DNA of 64,000 nucleotides, taken from contig JAVIAB010000124.1 in assembly GCA_032433765.1 (NCBI GenBank), forward strand, positions 92,560,845 to 92,624,844, in the 5' to 3' direction. The notes beneath the pieces are model-generated. The model searched no databases. It had not been told where the DNA came from and was given only the letters and a program-made list of their open reading frames with translations. Below, piece after piece: positions 10,775-21,779 of this stretch. Numbering within the stretch: position 1 is the stretch's first letter; the number at the start of each line of letters is the position of its first letter. The DNA is from Megaustenia siamemsis (taxonomy: Eukaryota > Mollusca > Gastropoda > Stylommatophora > Ariophantidae). The translations under genes were made by a program, and so were the position numbers.

Positions 10775-11095
10775 ACTCGCAGTTGTCGCAATAACATTTA
10801 TCGTGTTGTTCAATGTAAAAAGTGTAAGGCCTTGCACTGGACCAGTATTGTATCTCGGAACTCATCCCTGTTCTGGGCGAGCCTCTCAACCTCGACAAAC
10901 AAGAGATGATGCCTGTTGCTGTTGTTTTCCGCATCAGACTGATTTTTTTGCGCTCCGTAAGCCTCTTTTTCTTGTACCCGCTGTTTCCCATTGCAGGGTT
11001 TTCTTTTAAATTCTATTGTTGTCTCTTCTCATAAAATGTCCAACATATGCAAACCTTCTTCCCTCCACTGTAGATGATATTGATGTATGTTTTGG
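10775..11095 (-). mobile_element. LINE R4 3' fragment
   Basis: It matches 15240-15480 of R4 (for example TGTTTCCCAT, then TTGTCTCTTCTCATAAAATG, then a TCCAAC motif), covering the RT C-terminal RGRPRETLRR-type region in decayed form. The 10520-10774 flank has no feature I recognise. Confidence 0.6.
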
Positions 11096-11119
11096 GGTTT
11101 ATGTTATTTAGGAACTAGT

Positions 11120-12945
11120 AACATTAACTAATTATAAATTGTCATTTGAAATCTGAAGGGACTAAGACACTTCCGTCCCTTCTTCTACTTCTTTCCTTTC
11201 TCATTAGCTACTTATAAATTGTCATTGAAATCTGAAGGGACTAAGACACTTCCGTCCCTTCTTCTACTTCTTTCCTTTCTCATTAGCTACTTATAAATTG
11301 TTATTGAAATGTGAAGGGACTAAGACACTTCCGTCCCTTCTTCTACTTCTTTCCTTTCTCATTAGCTACTTATAAATTGTTATTGAAATGTGAAGGGACT
11401 AAGACACTTCCGTCCCTTCTTCTACTTCTTTCCTTTCTCATTAGCTACTTATAAATTGTTATTGAAATGTGAAGGGACTAAGACACTTCCGTCCCTTCTT
11501 CTACTTCTTTCCTTTCTCATTAGCTACTTATAAATTGTTATTGAAATCTGAAGGGACTAAGACACTTCCGTCCCTTCTTCTACTTCTTTCCTTTCTCATT
11601 AGCTACTTATAAATTGTTATTGAAATGTGAAGGGACTAAGACACTTCCGTCCCTTCTTCTACTTCTTTCCTTTCTCATTAGCTACTTATAAATTGTTATT
11701 GAAATGTGAAGGGACTAAGACACTTCCGTCCCTTCTTCTACTTCTTTCCTTTCTCATTAGCTACTTATAAATTGTTATTGAAATGTGAAGGGACTAAGAC
11801 ACTTCCGTCCCTTCTTCTACTTCTTTCCTTTCTCATTAGCTACTTATAAATTGTTATTGAAATGTGAAGGGACTAAGACACTTCCGTCCCTTCTTCTACT
11901 TCTTTCCTTTCTCATTAGCTACTTATAAATTGTTATTGAAATGTGAAGGGACTAAGACACTTCCGTCCCTTCTTCTACTTCTTTCCTTTCTCATTAGCTA
12001 CTTATAAATTGTTATTGAAATGTGAAGGGACTAAGACACTTCCGTCCCTTCTTCTACTTCTTTCCTTTCTCATTAGCTACTTATAAATTGTTATTGAAAT
12101 GTGAAGGGACTAAGACACTTCCGTCCCTTCTTCTACTTCTTTCCTTTCTCATTAGCTACTTATAAATTGTCATTTGAAATCTGAAGGGACTAAGACACTT
12201 CCGTCCCTTCTTCTACTTCTTTCCTTTCTCATTAGCTACTTATAAATTGTTATTGAAATGTGAAGGGACTAAGACACTTCCGTCCCTTCTTCTACTTCTT
12301 TCCTTTCTCATTAGCTACTTATAAATTGTTATTGAAATGTGAAGGGACTAAGACACTTCCGTCCCTTCTTCTACTTCTTTCCTTTCTCATTAGCTACTTA
12401 TAAATTGTTATTGAAATGTGAAGGGACTAAGACACTTCCGTCCCTTCTTCTACTTCTTTCCTTTCTCATTAGCTACTTATAAATTGTTATTGAAATGTGA
12501 AGGGACTAAGACACTTCCGTCCCTTCTTCTACTTCTTTCCTTTCTCATTAGCTACTTATAAATTGTTATTGAAATGTGAAGGGACTAAGACACTTCCGTC
12601 CCTTCTTCTACTTCTTTCCTTTCTCATTAGCTACTTATAAATTGTTATTGAAATCTGAAGGGACTAAGACACTTCCGTCCCTTCTTCTACTTCTTTCCTT
12701 TCTCATTAGCTACTTATAAATTGTTATTGAAATGTGAAGGGACTAAGACACTTCCGTCCCTTCTTCTACTTCTTTCCTTTCTCATTAGCTACTTATAAAT
12801 TGTTATTGAAATGTGAAGGGACTAAGACACTTCCGTCCCTTCTTCTACTTCTTTCCTTTCTCATTAGCTACTTATAAATTGTTATTGAAATGTGAAGGGA
12901 CTAAGACACTTCCGTCCCTTCTACTTCCTTCCTTTCTCATTAGCT
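11120..12945. repeat. 79-bp minisatellite, about 23 nearly identical units
   Basis: Unit starts (GCTACTTATAAATTG) fall at 11207, 11286, 11365 and so on to 12866. Units differ mainly at AAATGTG versus AAATCTG and CATTTG versus TATTG. Each unit holds an 8-bp inverted repeat GAAGGGAC...GTCCCTTC with a 12-nt spacer. A unit of the first type (TCATTTGAAATCTG) recurs near 12165. Confidence 0.95.
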
Positions 12946-13194
12946 ATTCATTGACAACGGAAGTTTGCCGTTATTTGCTCTCATTGTGGTCTCTAATACG
13001 GTTATGTTATGTTACCTAGTATTTATAATGTTCCATCAGTCCATCTATTTTGTGTTCGATCTTAGGGCTAATGTCCTTGCATCCTTTGTTAATGAAACGT
13101 TGTGTTGTATTTTGAACTTTCTGGTTTCTCCCTTGGCAAAACCATTGTATTTGTTTTTTATTGCCTATTCAGTGGCCGGCTTTATTCATAGTTT

Positions 13195-13320
13195 TTTTTT
13201 TTCTCTGTTCTTCATTTCTCATCTTATCTCTCAGACTTGTTACTGCCATGCGTCTAACACATTTCATTTATGTAGTGCTTTTTTTTACTGTTCTTGAGGC
13301 TAGCTTCCAGGACTGGCACT
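13195..13320 (-). mobile_element. LINE R5 short fragment
   Basis: CATTTCTCATCTTATCTCTC, then GTCTAACACATTTCAT, then CTGTTCTTGAGGCTAG match, inverted, the RT tail region of R5 at 53200-53240. The rest of 12946-13900 shows no recognisable feature apart from T-rich runs. Confidence 0.5.
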
Positions 13321-13902
13321 GATAGAATATCGGAATAGAAATTGCGTAGAAGAGAGCCAATAAGGGAAAAGTGGAGCTCAAAGCATGTCTGATTGTTTAC
13401 GTTAGGTTTAGTAAATCAAAACGTATTATAACGATCCTCTCAATCTAAACTATCTGGCAATGTAAACAGATTCACATTTCCGCGAAGCAATTATGGATTA
13501 ATACGGGAAGGCAAAAACATGATAGTGTCCAAATATCATGCTCACATAGGATATGCTGCGTTCGAAACATAAGCGTTACATTTTGTTGTAGAGAACGAAG
13601 GAACGCAACTGCATCTGTTTAACACCTATAAATTACGGAGTGAAATAACAGTCAGACGAACGCAGCAGAATGAGAATTCTACAAAATCATGTCTGCACAT
13701 TTCATTATTTATTGTTTGTATTATTTTGTACTCGTTATATTTCCATTTAATAACGAAAAATGTATCAGAAATTATCACATAATGTTGTTCTCCACTAATC
13801 TGCCAGAACTCTTATTCTTTAGAACATTATTTCATATAAAAATGACTAGACAAAACGTGTCAAACTTTGATTTATTTGATTAACTATTTTAATATAACAT
13901 AC

Positions 13903-14080
13903 CTAAGAGACTGATGTTGACCGAGTCATGAAAACCTTGTTTTGAGAAGCAGATGATGTTGATAATGTTTGTGGCGATACCAAAGATGTTGATTATCTGA
14001 TTTAATACGCCAAAAGCACACCACGTGTACACGCTTATCTCTTGATCACTTATACCAAGGACATCCTCAGGTGACTCCAT
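13903..14080 (-). CDS. GR1 exon 1: start codon, N-terminus and TM1
   Basis: The ATG is at 14080. The exon codes a short N-terminus (MESPEDVLGISDQE) and TM1 with GIATNIINI, ending VNISLLG with the Gly codon split (phase 1) at donor CTTAG/GTATGTT. It is the close counterpart of GR2 exon 1 at 41322. No signal peptide is seen, as usual for small class A receptors. Intron 1 is 9.0 kb and contains LINEs, a MITE, three minisatellites and the Cys-rich modules. A 39-bp array starts 188 bp upstream of the ATG, in the likely promoter or 5' UTR. Confidence 0.85.
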
Positions 14081-14267
14081 TGTAAGGCGTGAAATAACTT
14101 GTAGTGAATGAACTCTTTAATGAAAGCTATATGCAATACAGTGATAACTCTTGTTATATAGTAACGATTTAGAAAGTTGATTAATATTGTCAAAATGACA
14201 AGATAAATAATGACATTAAATTTAAAAAAAAAACATAATTCCATTTAGTTATGTGAAGGAGAACTAA

Positions 14268-14757
14268 CAGCCGAAATTATAACTTGACGTGTTCAAGGAG
14301 AACTGACGGCAGAATTGATAACTTAACGTACTCAAGGAGAACTGGCGGCAGAATTGATAACTTGACGTACTCAAGGAGAACTGACAGCCGAATTGATAAC
14401 TTGACGTACTCAAGGGGAACTGGCGGCTGAATTAATAACTTGACGTTCTCAAGGAGAACTGACATCCGAATTGATAACTTGACGTGCTCAAGGAGAACTG
14501 GCGGCCGAATTGATAACTTGACGTACTCAAGGAGAACTGGCGGCAGAACTGATAACGTGACGTACTCAAGGAAAACTGGCGGCTGAATTGATAACTTGAC
14601 ATACTCAAGGAGAACTGGCGGCAGAATTGATAACTTGCTGCACTCAAGGAGAACTGACAGCCGAATTGATAACTTGACATACTCAAGGAGAACTGGCGGT
14701 TGAATTGATAACTTGACGTACTCAGGGAGAACTGACAGCCGAATTGATAACTTGCCC
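14268..14757. repeat. 39-bp minisatellite, about 12.5 units, head-derived from SINE-D
   Basis: The unit contains GAATTGATAACTTGACGTAC and TCAAGGAGAACTGGCGGC. It resembles the SINE-D head at about 26040 (GAGTTGATAATTCGTCATAC, then TCCAAACCAGCAG), and the last unit runs straight into a SINE-D body at 14758. The minus frames are open because 39 is a multiple of three. Confidence 0.9.
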
Positions 14758-14950
14758 TACTGAAAACAAGTATATCAAAGGTTTGTAACACAGAGAATCG
14801 AACGTTATTTTTCTATTGGGGATAAAATAAAAACTCTGATAGAAACACCTCGTAGCGACTGCACTTGACAATCGGCCTTTATTCTCCGGCTCTATATGGA
14901 CTCCTCCCCCCTCCCAGGAGAGCCCAGTAGTAGGAGAAAGTCGTAAAGAA
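14758..14950 (+). mobile_element. SINE-D copy, body
   Basis: It contains a B-box-like GAGAATCGAACG, then ATAAAATAAAAACTCTGATAG and CCTCCCAGGAGAGCCC, aligned with 26025-26245 and with the left edge of the window. Confidence 0.55.
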
Positions 14951-15225
14951 AGATAGTCATATGAATATTTAACCACCCACAACCAAAATATATATCTGTT
15001 CATGAGTGTTTCTTTTTAATTCTTAATCTCTTTGCAATAATAATGAAATAGCTAGAAACTTCTAAATTTAAATCTAACAAAAATAACCAAAAGAAATGTT
15101 ATGAAATGATTACTGTCATTGGCATATTCTATCTATCTATTGACCTTTCGAGCCGTAACCGGCCCATAGGGCGTAGACCAAGATACACCTTCTCCTATAT
15201 GAATTTTTGTTCTAGCAGTTTTCTT

Positions 15226-16086
15226 TTAAAGATATTTTATCAAATCTCGCCATCTGTCTCTGTTCTGTGCAAGCAGTTCTATCTCATTGAGGGAGCCGAT
15301 TCCTGCTGCTCTTGCCTCTCTCATCAATGTTCTTCTCAGTGTCTCCCTGGGTCTTCCTCTTTTTCTTTTACCTGTTGTTTCCCATATGAGGGCTTGCTTT
15401 GCTATTCGATTATTATCTCTTCTCATCACATGTCCAACGTATGACCATCGTCTTTTCTTTATTACTGAAGATATTAGTGGTTGATTGGCGATTTCTCTAA
15501 TTTCCTCGTTTGTTTTGAATTCGTTCCATTCTATACCAAGTATTTTCCTTAGACATTTATTTTCGAATGCGTTCAACTTTGTTTCTATATCTCTTGTTGT
15601 TTTCCAGCTTTCACACGCATACGTAAGGGTTGATAGTACATTTGATTTGAATAGCCTATGTTTTGTGTTTGTGCTAATGAGTTTTGATTTCCACAACTTT
15701 TCAAGGCTTCTGAAAGACATTGCTGCTTTAGCCAGTCTGATTCTAATTTCTTTGCTCGTATCCCCTTCTCGATCAATGTGACTTCCAAGATAGATGAAGT
15801 GATCGATCTCTTCTACTGGTTTGTTTTCCATGTATATTTTGTCACTTGTTGGAATTAAACTTTTCATGACTTTAGTCTTTTCATGATTGACCTCAAGCCC
15901 AATTTTGCTGGCTATTGATGATAGTTCATTTGTGTTTTCCTGCATCGTTTTTATCTGATTGCTGATAAGAACTATGTCATCAGCAAAGTCCAGGTCCTCC
16001 AAATGGTCTCCTTGTATCCATTCGATGCCTTTATTACCAGTGCAGCATTTCTTCATTATGAAGTCCATAACAATTCCAAATAACAA
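15226..16086 (-). pseudogene. R4 reverse transcriptase, second half
   Basis: An open stretch of 286 codons has the catalytic FADD box at residues 34-37, an LGSHIDREGD segment, a Cys/Trp-rich thumb (YACESWKTTRD), the GHVMRRD tail and KRKRGRPRETLRRTL. Just upstream, ETGVKQGC (an RT motif) is still legible. It is the RT of a non-LTR retrotransposon and cannot act because the preceding palm segment is deleted. Confidence 0.85.
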
Positions 16087-16121
16087 GGGCGATAAAATAC
16101 ATCCTTGTTTAACCCCAGTTT

Positions 16122-16496
16122 CTATTGGGAAACATTCGCTTTTCTAAACCCAGCCTGTTCTTCACGCATTACTGTATCTATTGAATCCTTTATTCTATTT
16201 AGGATGATTTTACAGAATAATTTTGAGGCAACTGACAAAAGTGTCACGCCTCTCCAATTGTTACAATCTCTAAGATTGCCCTTTTTTGGGATCTTAACAA
16301 TGATTCCTTTTTTCCATTTATGAGGCGTCTTCTCTGTTTTCCAAATGATGTTGAACATTTTTTGGAGATGTATTAAATTATGGCTATCAATTGCCTTGAG
16401 GATCTCAGCTGTTAACTTATCCTCTCCAGCAGCCTTGTTATTGGTCATTAGCTTTAAGGTGGTTTCTATTTCACTCAAGGTGAAGTCATCACTCAT
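16122..16496 (-). pseudogene. R4 reverse transcriptase, first half
   Basis: It codes AAGEDKLTAEILKAI (fingers motif), WKKGIIVKIPKKGNLRDC and WRGVTLLSVASKLFCKIIL, ending at EEQAGFRK. In related RTs about 80-90 residues, including the first catalytic Asp (FxDFxKAFD), follow. Here the next legible motif is TGVKQGC, which shows an internal deletion. Confidence 0.82.
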
Positions 16497-16512
16497 CTTT
16501 CATTGGCATATT

Positions 16513-17928
16513 AATGAAAGTTAAAAAGTTTTCCGGAAAATCCGAAACAAACTATTTTTATTAATTTTATTTTCTATAAGAAACAAAGAGATTCACCTAT
16601 GATACTATTTACCCTGGAACAAAGTGGTGTTTAGTGTCGACTTTGCTGGGAGTTGGAAGCACATTTAATTAAACCTCACGACAATAAATAATATCAACTA
16701 TGAAGTAATTCGTGTCATGTTGTTATAATTGTTATCTTTTAAACTGGAATTATTTTTTAGTCAATGTTTAGTTAAGGAAAAACACAGTTGGTGATTCTAT
16801 TACATTAAACTGAGTTTGAATTTAACTGAATTTTGACACTAATCACATAGTGATAAATTGATCACTGAGTAAGTAAAACATAATATACGCAAAATTAGGT
16901 GAAATATTGAAAGAAAAAGATAGCACATTTTAATATGTTTGTAAACGCATGATTCATTTGTTTACATTTATCTGAGCATTCTTTACCTTACTGTATATAT
17001 TACCGATAGTTCAGTGGCATGAGAAATGTTGATGACGCTAAATAAGGTAACTTTGAACTATTTTCCTTTTTCTGGCCTTTGTTATTGACGTTTATTTAAT
17101 TAGTGGTTTGGCATATATGGTACCGTCAATAGCTACGGCCAGTACAGTTGTACTCGCTTACAGGGATTTTTTCTCGATCATACCTTGCTCAGTCCTTATT
17201 CTTCACCATACAAATATCCCACTTTAACTGTTCATTAACAGGTTGTCAATGGTATGCATTTCGTGAACTTTATTGTATTCACTACATGAGATTTCGTGTT
17301 ACATCTTTTGTGTATCTTCTAAATATTTCATTTTTTCCCTTCAACGACCGCCAGTGACTGCATATTTCTTTGTCGCATGATGCGCTTCAAATATCCAGCA
17401 ACATTGTCTACCTTGTATATGTGTCATTTATTTTTGCTTGTGGTTCTTCAAATATTGAGCTTCACAGTTTACCTTCAAGTAGCCTTTATTTGCCGAAGTG
17501 GTTAATCAAAATCGGTTAATGATGACGTCAGACTAAATGTGACAATCTTCAAGTCAAAGAAAAGTGTGACAGTTTTGAATATGTACTCTCATTACAACCT
17601 CTTCATATCCACATATAAATGATATTAATAAGTGGAGTCACTTCTTCAGGGTTTATTAGGGAAACTGCGTTTTTTATTTATGTCACCAAACTCATTGTTT
17701 CAGACTAACAAGTAATGCAGACTTAGCATCATATTTATGTGAAACCAACTACAAACATACCATTCCTCGTTTCTTGTGTACTGACATAGTGATACATCTA
17801 TTAAGCCATCGTTTTGATGTCATGCTTTCATTCAAAAGATTAATATTCTGTTGTTTGTGTTTGTCACACGTGAGGAACGTTATTTAGATAGAAAAAATTG
17901 CTACGTTTTGTATCAATACATCCGACAG

Positions 17929-17930
<2 letters not shown>
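16513..17930. other. AT-rich intergenic stretch, nothing recognised
   Basis: About 1.4 kb with no coding pattern, transposon end or tandem repeat that I can identify. It precedes two (AT)n tracts. Confidence 0.5.
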
Positions 17931-17934
<4 letters not shown>

Positions 17935-17988
<54 letters not shown>

Positions 17989-18031
17989 CCTTTCTTCATC
18001 CCCTCTACTATAATCAGTTTACTGACACTTG

Positions 18032-18091
<60 letters not shown>
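17935..18091. repeat. Two (AT)n microsatellites
   Basis: AT dinucleotide runs span about 17935-17986 and 18036-18091, separated by about 50 bp of unique sequence. The second abuts an N-family LINE 3' end. Confidence 0.95.
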
Positions 18092-18093
<2 letters not shown>

Positions 18094-18314
18094 AGTTATT
18101 GAGTTAGTTAGCGGGTCATCATCATTGCACTCCGAACACGTCCATAGGTGCCCAGATCTCCTTCTCAGCAAGTCTCGCAGTGTCTTGCCTGACGACTCCC
18201 GTTTTGTATTGGTTAATACGTCTTCTTACACGCCAACTAAGTTTCTCGCTTCTGGCTGTGCCCATTGTATCCCCCATCTCTTTCACCCGAACAAGCGACG
18301 TAGACTCATGGTCG
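18092..18314 (-). mobile_element. LINE N short 3' fragment
   Basis: It starts TTGAGTTATTGAGTTAG and GCGGGTCATCATCATTGCAC, the shared N tail, and extends only to the GTCGTAGACTCATGGTCG region. It is severely 5'-truncated. Confidence 0.8.
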
Positions 18315-18410
18315 TGGACCAGACACCTTAGTCTAGGAATCATAAGTGTTTCCATGATCGATGGGAGTTTGACTCGTTGTAAGACATTTTCCTTGTACTG
18401 TGTCCAAACG
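18315..18410 (-). mobile_element. LINE R6-like fragment
   Basis: CTTAGTCTAGGAATCATAAG and CTCGTTGTAAGACATTTTCC resemble 20390-20530 and 49930-50050, an RT C-terminal region of family R6. Similarity is moderate. Confidence 0.4.
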
Positions 18411-18601
18411 AGGATGGAACTGACATTTCAGCTAACGCTTGCTAAGCTTGGCCAATAATATGGAGACAATGCTTTGCCCAAAACGCACTACCCCCCTCTT
18501 GTCCCCTATTTGAAGCGTTTCGAGGGAGGGACAAGGTCCTTACGTTCGGAAACAAAGTTGAGCTGCAGGAGATGCCAGAAGATGGATAATACATAAAATA
18601 A

Positions 18602-19004
18602 GGTAATTTCCTAGTTTGATCAGATATAGTCTTTCAGTTTGGAAGAGTGATGTCCCCTAAAATATATCTGCCAAAATACAGTGGTTCTACGCATTCTTGG
18701 CGTTGGGGTCATTACGCTGGCATGTAATCATTTCGGAGTATCTGTTGATTGGGCGTTGGGTCCAGGGGTTAGGTTTAGCTTTAGTGTTAAATATTTATAA
18801 ATATATTATAACGCGTGACAAAAACGACGCCACTCGGCCTAATTATGATCTTCTGATCGAAGGGAATTGTGCGGTTGATTACCAATCGGCGTAATGACCC
18901 CAACGCCAAGAATGCGTAGAACCACTGTATTTTGGCAGACATATTTTAGGGGACATCACTCTTCCAAACTGAAATACTATATCTGATCAAACTAGGAAAT
19001 TACC
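18602..19004. mobile_element. Foldback MITE, about 120-bp TIRs, 8-bp TSD
   Basis: A 403-bp element has near-perfect terminal inverted repeats of about 120 bp (GGTAATTTCCTAGTTTGATC... and its complement, about three differences seen). It is flanked by an exact 8-bp duplication TAAAATAA (18594-18601, 19005-19012). An 8-bp duplication suggests a hAT-like or Merlin-like source, but the ends do not match a family I know. There is no coding capacity. Confidence 0.85.
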
Positions 19005-19141
19005 TAAAATAAATACTAATGGAGTATAATATTTGAATGGCAGCAATATATTGTTTCTCAATAAAGATTCATCAATTGGATATAACGTACTTAGTGTATT
19101 AATATTGCTTCTATTAAAACTCAAATATGTTTCACACAGAA

Positions 19142-19383
19142 ATGTCTCAATGGAGAGTACGAGATCCGAAGAACCAACTATGATCCAATGTGCAATATCA
19201 GAAAAAGAAATGAAATACGGTGTTCTTCCCCTTAAGGCCATTCCAGGTCGTGAAGGAAAGTTCGTGTATGTGGGTCAGAGTTCATTTCAAGAGTTCTTAG
19301 TATTCAGAGAAGAGGAGAACCTATGGGTGTGTCAGGGGTGCAGCGATAATGATTCTAAAATATACTATAATCCTTCTGGTTAG
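19142..19383 (+). CDS. Open frame of unknown function, possible exon
   Basis: A frame open from 19033 contains, after a possible acceptor CACACAG at about 19140, a region that looks protein-like: SMESTRSEEPTMIQCAIS, YGVLPLKAIPGREGKFVYVG, FQEFLVFREEENLWVCQGC, and a stop after NPSG. Composition is unlike the neighbouring LINE tails. I do not recognise the family. It could be a terminal exon, part of an unknown transposon, or chance. Confidence 0.3.
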
Positions 19384-19550
19384 CAGCAACAAGCACACAA
19401 CCGGTACTTCACGTAATCATAGACGATGGATTACAATTATTTGTATACAGATTTGGACATTCACATTTAAAAATTGTAATCATTTGGTTAACAAACAGCC
19501 AGCTATTCTCCAGACAGAACATATGTAGTATTTTTTTTCAAACTTTGTGG

Positions 19551-19816
19551 TCTTCCACTGCGTAATCGCCATTGTTTAACCGTCTACACATAAGATTCCT
19601 TCTTCCACTGCGTAATCGCCATTGTTTAACCGTCTACACATAAGATTCCTTCTTCCACTACGTAATCGCCATTGTTTAACCGTCTACACAACGATTCCTT
19701 CTTCCACTACGTAATCGCCATTGTTTAACCGTCTACACATAAGATCCCTTCTTCCACTACGTAATCGCCATTGTTTAACCGTCTACACATAAGATCCCTT
19801 CTTCCACTACGAATCG
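19551..19816. repeat. 50-bp minisatellite, about 5.3 units
   Basis: The unit contains CTTCCACTGCGTAATCGCC and ATTGTTTAACCGTCTACAC. Units 1-2 have CACTGCG and later ones CACTACG. The last unit is degraded. Confidence 0.92.
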
Positions 19817-20174
19817 CCATGTTTTTAAAATGCCTTTTCAATGTCAATATTATAGTAAACATTTTTAGGATGTCGCATATCGTATAGTTCAACTGTGTAT
19901 TACAAGTATTTACAAATGTGTCTACTTTATAGGTAATCATGACAATATAGAAGAATATAGTTCTTCTAGAATATAAAGTTATAGTTCTAGAATACTATAA
20001 TTTACTTTATCTCCTTTTGTTTGCAGAATTCCGTATGCATGTAATTTCATATATTGAAAGTTTTCGCTTGCATCATTCAAGAACAGCCAATATGCTTACA
20101 GTGAGCTGTGTTTTTAATCCGGATTGTGTTTCGACATTTCGTTTGCTTATGATGAATGGTGATATTGTTGACCA

Positions 20175-20385
20175 AGAACAATTCAGCTGCGTTCACTTTC
20201 TGCCTTATGTCTTTTGGCATGTGCTGTGGCGTTGACTGAAGCTGGCCTTTCTTTGTTTTGATTCTTCAGTGAGATACGTTTTAATTCGGATGATTCCACT
20301 GGCACGGACGGTTGAGCTATTATGGATTTTAATTTATTTGCACTGATACCGGGACATTTGAATAACCACTAACCACTCACCTTAC
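20175..20385 (-). repeat. Dispersed repeat E copy
   Basis: Inverted relative to 9285-9600. On the minus strand it reads CPGISANKLKSIIAQPSVP, then VESSELKR. The HAKRHKAESE segment follows in another frame. 19817-20174 has nothing else recognisable. Confidence 0.55.
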
Positions 20386-20389
20386 ATTA

Positions 20390-20530
20390 CCCAGCCACCA
20401 TAGTCTCCGATTCCTAAGTGTTGCCATAATGGACGGAATTTTTGGTTCGTTGTAAAACATTAACGTTGATTACTTTGTCCTGCCATTTTATGTTCACAAT
20501 CTCTCGAAAGAAGAATACTGAAAAAAAATA
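20390..20530 (-). mobile_element. LINE R6 fragment
   Basis: CCATAGTCTCCGATTCC, then GTTCGTTGTAAAACATTAAC, then TTTGTCCTGCCATTTTATG match the R6 RT tail at about 49940-50040. 20531-20820 shows nothing recognisable. Confidence 0.5.
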
Positions 20531-20821
20531 AACCAACGAAGACAAATATTCAAATGCCTGGTGTTATCAAAAGCTTGACTGAGAAACACTCACAATGTAA
20601 AATCGAGACAGGTGAGATAGCAGAGATGTGTTTCATTGTTAGGTAAGTATCTCATCGGAGACAACATATGACTACACAGGTTAGATAATTATTTGTCTTT
20701 TTTTTTAATGCTCACATACATTAAATCTTGATTTTACTTTTAACCGTTTCAGGTTAGCCGTACAATGCAATCACATCAGCTTGTGATTATGTGTATATAA
20801 ACAAACACAATAATTACCCAA

Positions 20822-21172
20822 TTCCGTATATGTGTGTATAGTAAATTTATCTACCCAATTCCCGTATATGCGTGTGTTGTAAATTTATCTACCCAATTCC
20901 CGTATATGCGTGTGTGTTGTAAATGTATCTACCCAATTTCCGTATATGTGTGTGTTGTAAATTTATCTACCGAATTCCCGTATATGCGTGTGTGTTGTAA
21001 ATTTATCTACCCAATTCCCGTATATGTGTGTGTATTGTAAATTTATCTACCCAATTCCCGTATATGTGTGTGTATTGTAAATTTATCTACCCAATTCCCG
21101 TATATGCGTGTGTGTTGTAAATTTATCTACCCAATTCCAGTATATGCGTGTGTGTTGTAAATTTATCTATAC
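20822..21172. repeat. 40-bp minisatellite, about 9 units
   Basis: The unit contains GTAAATTTATCTACCCAATT and CCCGTATATGCGTGTGTGTT, with TG-run length variation. 21173-21402 is AT-rich with no feature seen. Confidence 0.92.
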
Positions 21173-21779
21173 ACTTGCACAATTAAAAAAAAAATTATAA
21201 ATAATTACATACAATATTATATTGTTTTAACTGTGTTATATTTTTGTGAAATGTCTAATGTTAATATGTTTTCTTTATCATCATAGAACTATGTTTGAGT
21301 TGTTTAATTGGTTTATAACGGTGTATTTATATGAAAAACGCATTTACTATTTTTAATTCACTGGCCACCATAATAAAGGTTTGGATTTCTCTACTTAGCT
21401 ACACTTACGAATTGGACGCTATTTTTGGAGCGTCCATGATGTCTATGTGCTTTCACTAGTCCGTTGACAACGAAGCACAATTTCGTTTCTGTGGGCTCCT
21501 AAAAGACGAAAATCTGACGCTCACGGTGAGCCGTAGAGCTAATTGACTGGAGTTGGTCAGTCTATAACGTGGAAACGGGATATGGACCGTGCGACTGAGT
21601 GAGTGCACGTGAGTCTTGACCATCCACAGCATGGACGTTCAGCGACCATATCAATCATGACGACAGTAATTATTCAGACGAAGCCCATAAGACAATAACG
21701 AAGGAGGAAAACTAGAAGAGTTAAGCATGGTGGTATGAAATTATCGAAGTTTGAGACGTTAGCCCTAAAGTATGTGCGC

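Larger units (their letters stand above)
15129..16499 (-). mobile_element. LINE R4, 5'-truncated and internally deleted, with TSD
   Basis: The 13-bp duplication TCATTGGCATATT occurs at 15116-15128 and 16500-16512, so boundaries are exact. The 3' end (left) carries a short ATCT simple repeat, a plausible LINE tail. It codes RT in two minus-strand frames (16496-16122 and 16086-15226). The core between them is missing. Confidence 0.88.

Noticed and set aside
11120..12945. Possible CRISPR-like array of regular repeats with inverted repeats
   Set aside because: Units are contiguous 79-bp tandem copies with no variable spacers, in an animal genome; no cas genes.
15106..15781. Several plus-strand hydrophobic frames that could be membrane proteins
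   Set aside because: Antisense of LINE R4 reverse transcriptase; A-rich LINE coding strands give T-rich, hydrophobic antisense frames.
17898..18107. 69-codon frame rich in IYIYIY
   Set aside because: Translation of an (AT)n microsatellite.
18780..18800. Telomere-like GGTTAGGTTTAG inside the foldback element
   Set aside because: Only one or two imperfect units; no tandem telomeric array.
18697..18894. 65-codon frame within 18602-19004
   Set aside because: It falls inside the foldback MITE, has no homology and is not conserved in the arms.
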